A stretch of 7,424 bases of DNA from an uncultured Phycisphaerales bacterium (lineage in GTDB: Bacteria > Planctomycetota > Phycisphaerae > Phycisphaerales > UBA1924), in assembly GCA_937879825.1 (NCBI GenBank), contig CALFMQ010000039.1, positions 1 through 7,424 on the forward strand, read 5' to 3'. This document shows positions 5,053 through 7,424 of the stretch, piece after piece. The notes beneath the pieces were generated by a model, which saw only the letters and a list, made by a program, of their open reading frames with translations, searched no databases and was not told where the DNA came from. The first letter of the stretch is position 1. Every line of letters begins with the position of its first letter. Both the position numbers and the translations under genes were made by a program.

Positions 5053-6123
5053 TCAGGAGTCGGGGGCGGGTTTGGAGAGGGCTTTGAGTTGACGCATCAT
5101 CTCTGGTAGTCGGCTCAATCCGGCGACGGACCGCATATAGGCGGTGAATGGCTGGGCGGGGTTGCCGCCCCATGTCTCGCCGGGGCCGATGCTGCGCATG
5201 ACGGCGGAGTACGCGGAGACGGTCGCGCCGTCGCCGACGGAAAGATTATCCGCGACGCCGACTTTGCCGGCGAGGGTGACGCGGTCGCCGATGGTGCAAG
5301 AGCCGCCGATGGCGGATGAGCCGCAGATGATGCTGGCGCGGCCGATGCGCACATTGTGCGCGATCTGGCAGAGGTTATCGATCTTGGTGCCGGCGCCGAT
5401 GGTGGTGGGGCCGAGTTTGCCGCGGTCGACGCAGGAGTTGGCGCCGATCTCGACATCGTCGTGGATTTCGACGATGCCGGCGTGGGGGACTTTGACGAGG
5501 CCCGAGTTGTCGGGCGCGGGGATGTAGCCGAAGCCGTCGGCACCGATGACGACCCCTGCGTGGAGGATGACGCGGTTGTGGAGGACGCAGCGGTCGTAGA
5601 TGACGACGCGGGAGAATAGTTCGCAGTTGTCGCCGATCTTCGCGCCGGCGCCGATGGTGCAGCCGTCATGGATGACGGTGTTTGCGCCGATGGCGGCGCC
5701 GGGGCCGACGGAGACGAAGGCGCCGATGCGGGCCGAGGGGTGGACGTTGGCCTCGGCGTGGACGGAGGCGAGATGCGAGACGCCCTCCGGTCGGGACGGT
5801 TCGATGGTGATGGCTTTGAGGATCTGATTGAGCGCGGCGTCGGCGTTGTCGACGAGGAGGAGCGCGCGGGAGGAGGTCTCGATGCCTTCGAACGCGGGGT
5901 CGGTGCGGAGTTTGCGTGTGACGAGCGCGGCGCCGGCGCGGGAGGCGTTCCACCGGCGGAGGTACTCGGAGGTGCGGATGAATGTGAGCGAGGCGGGGCC
6001 GGCGGCGGCGATGGGGTCGATGGATGAGAGGGCGATATCCGCGGGGCCGACGAGATCGGCCTTGAGGAGGGCCGCGAGGGCTCCGGTGGTCCAGGTGGGT
6101 GTGGTTGGGCTCGCGGGGCTCAC
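5053..6123 (-). CDS. lpxD: LpxD, UDP-3-O-(3-hydroxyacyl)glucosamine N-acyltransferase
   Basis: LpxD transfers a second 3-hydroxyacyl chain from ACP to the amine freed by LpxC. The product is 356 residues, close to the E. coli 341. An N-terminal uridine-binding domain (about 15-115, with SSIDPIAAAGPASLTFI) precedes a hexapeptide beta-helix (about 120-310) and a C-terminal helix (SVAGLSRLPEMMRQLKAL). VIGADGFGYIP (192-202) and QIAHNVRIG (253-261) are LpxD signatures; H256 corresponds to the catalytic E. coli H239. The start is GTG at 6123-6121, overlapping the ompH TGA as GTGA, which indicates translational coupling. The frame stays open far upstream over ompH, but that extension is Arg/Pro-rich noise. 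No lesion is seen. Confidence 0.95.
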   Translation of the reverse strand: MSPASPTTPTWTTGALAALLKADLVGPADIALSSIDPIAAAGPASLTFIRTSEYLRRWNASRAGAALVTRKLRTDPAFEGIETSSRALLLVDNADAALNQILKAITIEPSRPEGVSHLASVHAEANVHPSARIGAFVSVGPGAAIGANTVIHDGCTIGAGAKIGDNCELFSRVVIYDRCVLHNRVILHAGVVIGADGFGYIPAPDNSGLVKVPHAGIVEIHDDVEIGANSCVDRGKLGPTTIGAGTKIDNLCQIAHNVRIGRASIICGSSAIGGSCTIGDRVTLAGKVGVADNLSVGDGATVSAYSAVMRSIGPGETWGGNPAQPFTAYMRSVAGLSRLPEMMRQLKALSKPAPDS

Positions 6124-6761
6124 CCGCCGGCCTTGTACTCGTTGTTCATGAGCCGGATGACTTCCTCGGTGATTTCGGTGAGGTTGTCGGCGGCGATGAC
6201 GGTCTGCTGGGCGAGGAGCTGCAGTTGCTGATCGATGCGGAACTGCTGCCCGTCGGGCGCGTTGGCGGCGTTGCGGTCGTCGGTGAGGACGATGCTCCAG
6301 CCGTCGCGCTGGGCGACGCGCTTGGAGGCGTCCATGATCTTGCGGACGAGTTCGACCTGCTTGGTGACCTGGAGGGACTCGACGACCTGCGCGGCGATCT
6401 CGGCCTCGATACGCCGCTGGGCTTCGAGTCGGACGACCTCTTCGCGCTTGGTGCGGGCCTCGTCGGAGTCGGCGGGGAGGATGGCGAGTTCGGACTTGAG
6501 GGAGTCGATCTTGTCGGTCATGCCCTTGACGAAGTCGCGGCGCTCTTCGGCGACGCGCTTGAGGTTCTGCTCCTGATCGATCTTCTCGTCGAGGCGGTCG
6601 AGGACGGCGGCGATGTCCACCACGGCGACGGATGTCGGCGGGGGCGTGTTGACCATGTTGTTGCGCGCCGATGCGGAGGAGCTGAGCCCGACCCAGATGC
6701 CCGCTGCGATGGTTGCGAGCACGCCGACGATTGCCCAACGCCACAGTCTGTCGTGATTCAT
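6120..6761 (-). CDS. ompH: OmpH/Skp-family periplasmic chaperone
   Basis: The 213-residue product has an N-terminal signal segment (residues 9-32, ending S-A-S-A before R33, a plausible signal peptidase I site). VAVVDIAAVLDRL (45-57) is the short strand/helix opening of the Skp/OmpH family, and a long charged coiled coil spans about 58-150. The end, WSIVLTDDRN to LTEITEEVIRLMN, matches the returning strand and helix. In Gram-negatives, Skp trimers hold unfolded outer-membrane proteins in their coiled-coil tentacles for delivery to BamA. At 213 residues it is longer than E. coli Skp (161), mainly in the N-terminal leader and the tail. GGAGG (6767-6771) ends 5 nt before ATG. A promoter lies about 110 bp upstream, and its position between bamA and lpxD matches the conserved bamA-skp-lpxD order. 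Confidence 0.9.
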   Translation of the reverse strand: MNHDRLWRWAIVGVLATIAAGIWVGLSSSASARNNMVNTPPPTSVAVVDIAAVLDRLDEKIDQEQNLKRVAEERRDFVKGMTDKIDSLKSELAILPADSDEARTKREEVVRLEAQRRIEAEIAAQVVESLQVTKQVELVRKIMDASKRVAQRDGWSIVLTDDRNAANAPDGQQFRIDQQLQLLAQQTVIAADNLTEITEEVIRLMNNEYKAGG

Positions 6762-6868
6762 GTCGTCCTCCGGCCCCGAGAGTGGATGGGGCGATGTCCC
6801 CTTGCGGCCCCCTGCCCGATGTTCTGGCGACCCGCGGGAAGTGCGGGGAGCGGCGGGGGTGTGACGGG

Positions 6869-6898
6869 AGTATACCGAAGTTAGCGGTCACCAAACAA
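6869..6898 (-). promoter_or_regulatory. Candidate promoter of the ompH-lpxD-lpxC/fabZ-lpxA operon
   Basis: On the minus strand, TTGTTT (6893-6898) and TATACT (6869-6874) are 18 bp apart in a locally AT-rich patch of the bamA-ompH spacer. The -10 matches five of six consensus bases; the -35 matches only the TTG core. It would give a leader of about 100 nt before the ompH ATG. This would let the lipid A genes be transcribed independently of bamA. Confidence 0.5.
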
Positions 6899-6966
6899 GT
6901 GGGCCGGCGGTGTTTGGGGCGGGTATCGGTGGGGCCCTGAGGATGTGCCACCGTTGCCCTCCCCTA

Positions 6967-6985
6967 CCCCTCCCGGAGGGAGGGG
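6967..6985. repeat. CCCCTCCC hairpin repeat at the bamA 3' end
   Basis: CCCCTCCC (6967-6974) and GGGAGGGG (6978-6985) form a perfect 8-bp stem around GGA, 7 bases past the bamA stop. The arms and the following ATT are identical to the element at 2861-2879. A further CCCTCCCCTA precedes it, so a longer imperfect pairing is possible. The position between bamA and the ompH promoter would suit a transcript-end or mRNA-stabilising role, but there is no T-run. Confidence 0.6.
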
Positions 6986-6992
6986 ATTCGGA

Positions 6993-7424
6993 TTAGAAGG
7001 GGATATCGATGGAGAAGGAGAAGATCTTGGTGTCGTCGCCTTCGAAATCGATGAGTGGGATGGCGAAGTCGAGCGCGAGGGGGGCCTGTCCGAGCTGCGG
7101 GAAGTAGAAGCGTGCGCCGAGGCCGGCGGTGACGCGGTATTCGTCGAAGGAGAGGTCGTCGTTGACGGTGCCGGAGTCGACGAAGACGACGCCGGCGAGG
7201 ATGTCCTTCCAGAGGGGCTTTTCGAGTTCGATGCCGGCGAAGAAGGAGAAGTCGCCGCCGACATGGTCGTCGCCGAGGGTGCCGGTGTTGTTCTTGATGC
7301 CGCGTGGTCCGATGCCGCGGAAGTCGAAGCCGCGGAATGAGCGGCCGCCGAGGAAGAGCCGTTCGATGATTGGTGCTTCGTCTTCCTGCGGGATGTAGGC
7401 GGAGCCGACTTTGACGGAGACGAC
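6993..7424 (-). CDS. bamA: BamA/Omp85 outer-membrane assembly factor, C-terminal 143 residues (5' end outside window)
   Basis: The minus strand is open from the window edge to TAA at 6993-6995. The fragment contains ERLFLGGRSFRGFDFRGIGP (21-40), the conserved Omp85 loop-6 region with its RGF motif and IGP strand. FSFFAGIELEKPLWKDILAGVVFVD and YRVTAGLGARFYFPQLGQAPLALDFAIPL follow as the last beta strands of the barrel. The chain ends KIFSFSIDIPF, an alternating strand closing on Phe, as in a beta-signal. BamA folds and inserts beta-barrel proteins into the outer membrane; the POTRA domains would lie beyond the window. Its 3' end is followed by a CCCCTCCC hairpin and, 231 bp on, by ompH. No start codon lies within the fragment in this frame, so an ORF scan that requires one would miss it. 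Confidence 0.93.
   Translation of the reverse strand, partial: VVSVKVGSAYIPQEDEAPIIERLFLGGRSFRGFDFRGIGPRGIKNNTGTLGDDHVGGDFSFFAGIELEKPLWKDILAGVVFVDSGTVNDDLSFDEYRVTAGLGARFYFPQLGQAPLALDFAIPLIDFEGDDTKIFSFSIDIPF

Noticed and set aside
6099..6884. Plus-strand frame of 261 residues opposite ompH
   Set aside because: It is antisense to a clear ompH gene with acidic low-complexity content and no domain; no ribosome site or supporting context.
5053..6951. A 632-residue minus-strand frame ending as LpxD
   Set aside because: The first half is an Arg/Pro/His-rich read-through over ompH in another frame. LpxD homology begins just after the GTG at 6123, which overlaps the ompH stop.

Overview
The window is GC-rich bacterial DNA. 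It carries the outer-membrane assembly and lipid A cluster of a diderm (bamA, ompH/skp, lpxD, an lpxC-fabZ fusion, lpxA) on the minus strand, facing a set of small metabolic and regulatory genes on the plus strand. The LpxC-FabZ fusion, the high GC content, an exported DSP-like phosphatase with an HCSSANR active-site loop, and the palindromic intergenic repeats together suggest a planctomycete, perhaps of the Phycisphaerae. Taxonomy is an inference; no marker gene is present to settle it.

Left part, plus strand (1-1574). The tail of an unknown gene overlaps (TGATG) a 177-residue protein. In that protein a helix-hairpin-helix and a following Asp are spaced as in HhH-GPD DNA glycosylases, but the catalytic Lys is missing. 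Its base composition is clearly lower in GC than its neighbours. A HIT-family (Hint-like) nucleotide hydrolase follows 18 bp later, and then a VOC-fold (glyoxalase-like) protein. The VOC gene has no Shine-Dalgarno of its own. Its start overlaps the stop of a possible 20-codon leader ORF that has a good Shine-Dalgarno, and a palindromic repeat lies inside that leader.

Middle part, plus strand (1575-2759). A short repeat-like intergenic stretch leads into a strong sigma70-like promoter. A perfect 20-bp palindrome overlaps this promoter, and the promoter would start transcription at about the first base of an ArsR-family repressor gene, so the mRNA is probably leaderless and autoregulated. Downstream is an exported, probably lipid-anchored cysteine phosphatase-like protein, and then a textbook intrinsic terminator.

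Right part, minus strand (2861-7424). Read 5' to 3' on the minus strand, the order is bamA (C-terminal 143 residues only), a 231-bp gap with a hairpin and a promoter, ompH/skp, lpxD, lpxC-fabZ and lpxA. ompH/lpxD and lpxC-fabZ/lpxA overlap by 4 bp (GTGA and ATGA), so the last four genes look like one operon. Together they make UDP-diacylglucosamine precursors of lipid A (LpxA, LpxC, LpxD), supply hydroxyacyl-ACP dehydration (FabZ), and fold and insert outer-membrane proteins (Skp, BamA). No lpxB follows lpxA here.

The plus strand is G-rich over C in both halves. Plus-strand genes prefer G-ending codons and minus-strand genes prefer C-ending codons, which suggests replication-linked skew with the plus strand as leading strand. 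I see no single spectacular new system. The most interesting items are the ArsR promoter/operator with its phosphatase partner, the HhH-GPD-like protein, the two families of palindromic repeats, and the possible leader ORF. There are no tRNA, rRNA, CRISPR or transposase genes that I can recognise, and no gene-free stretch exceeds 300 bases.
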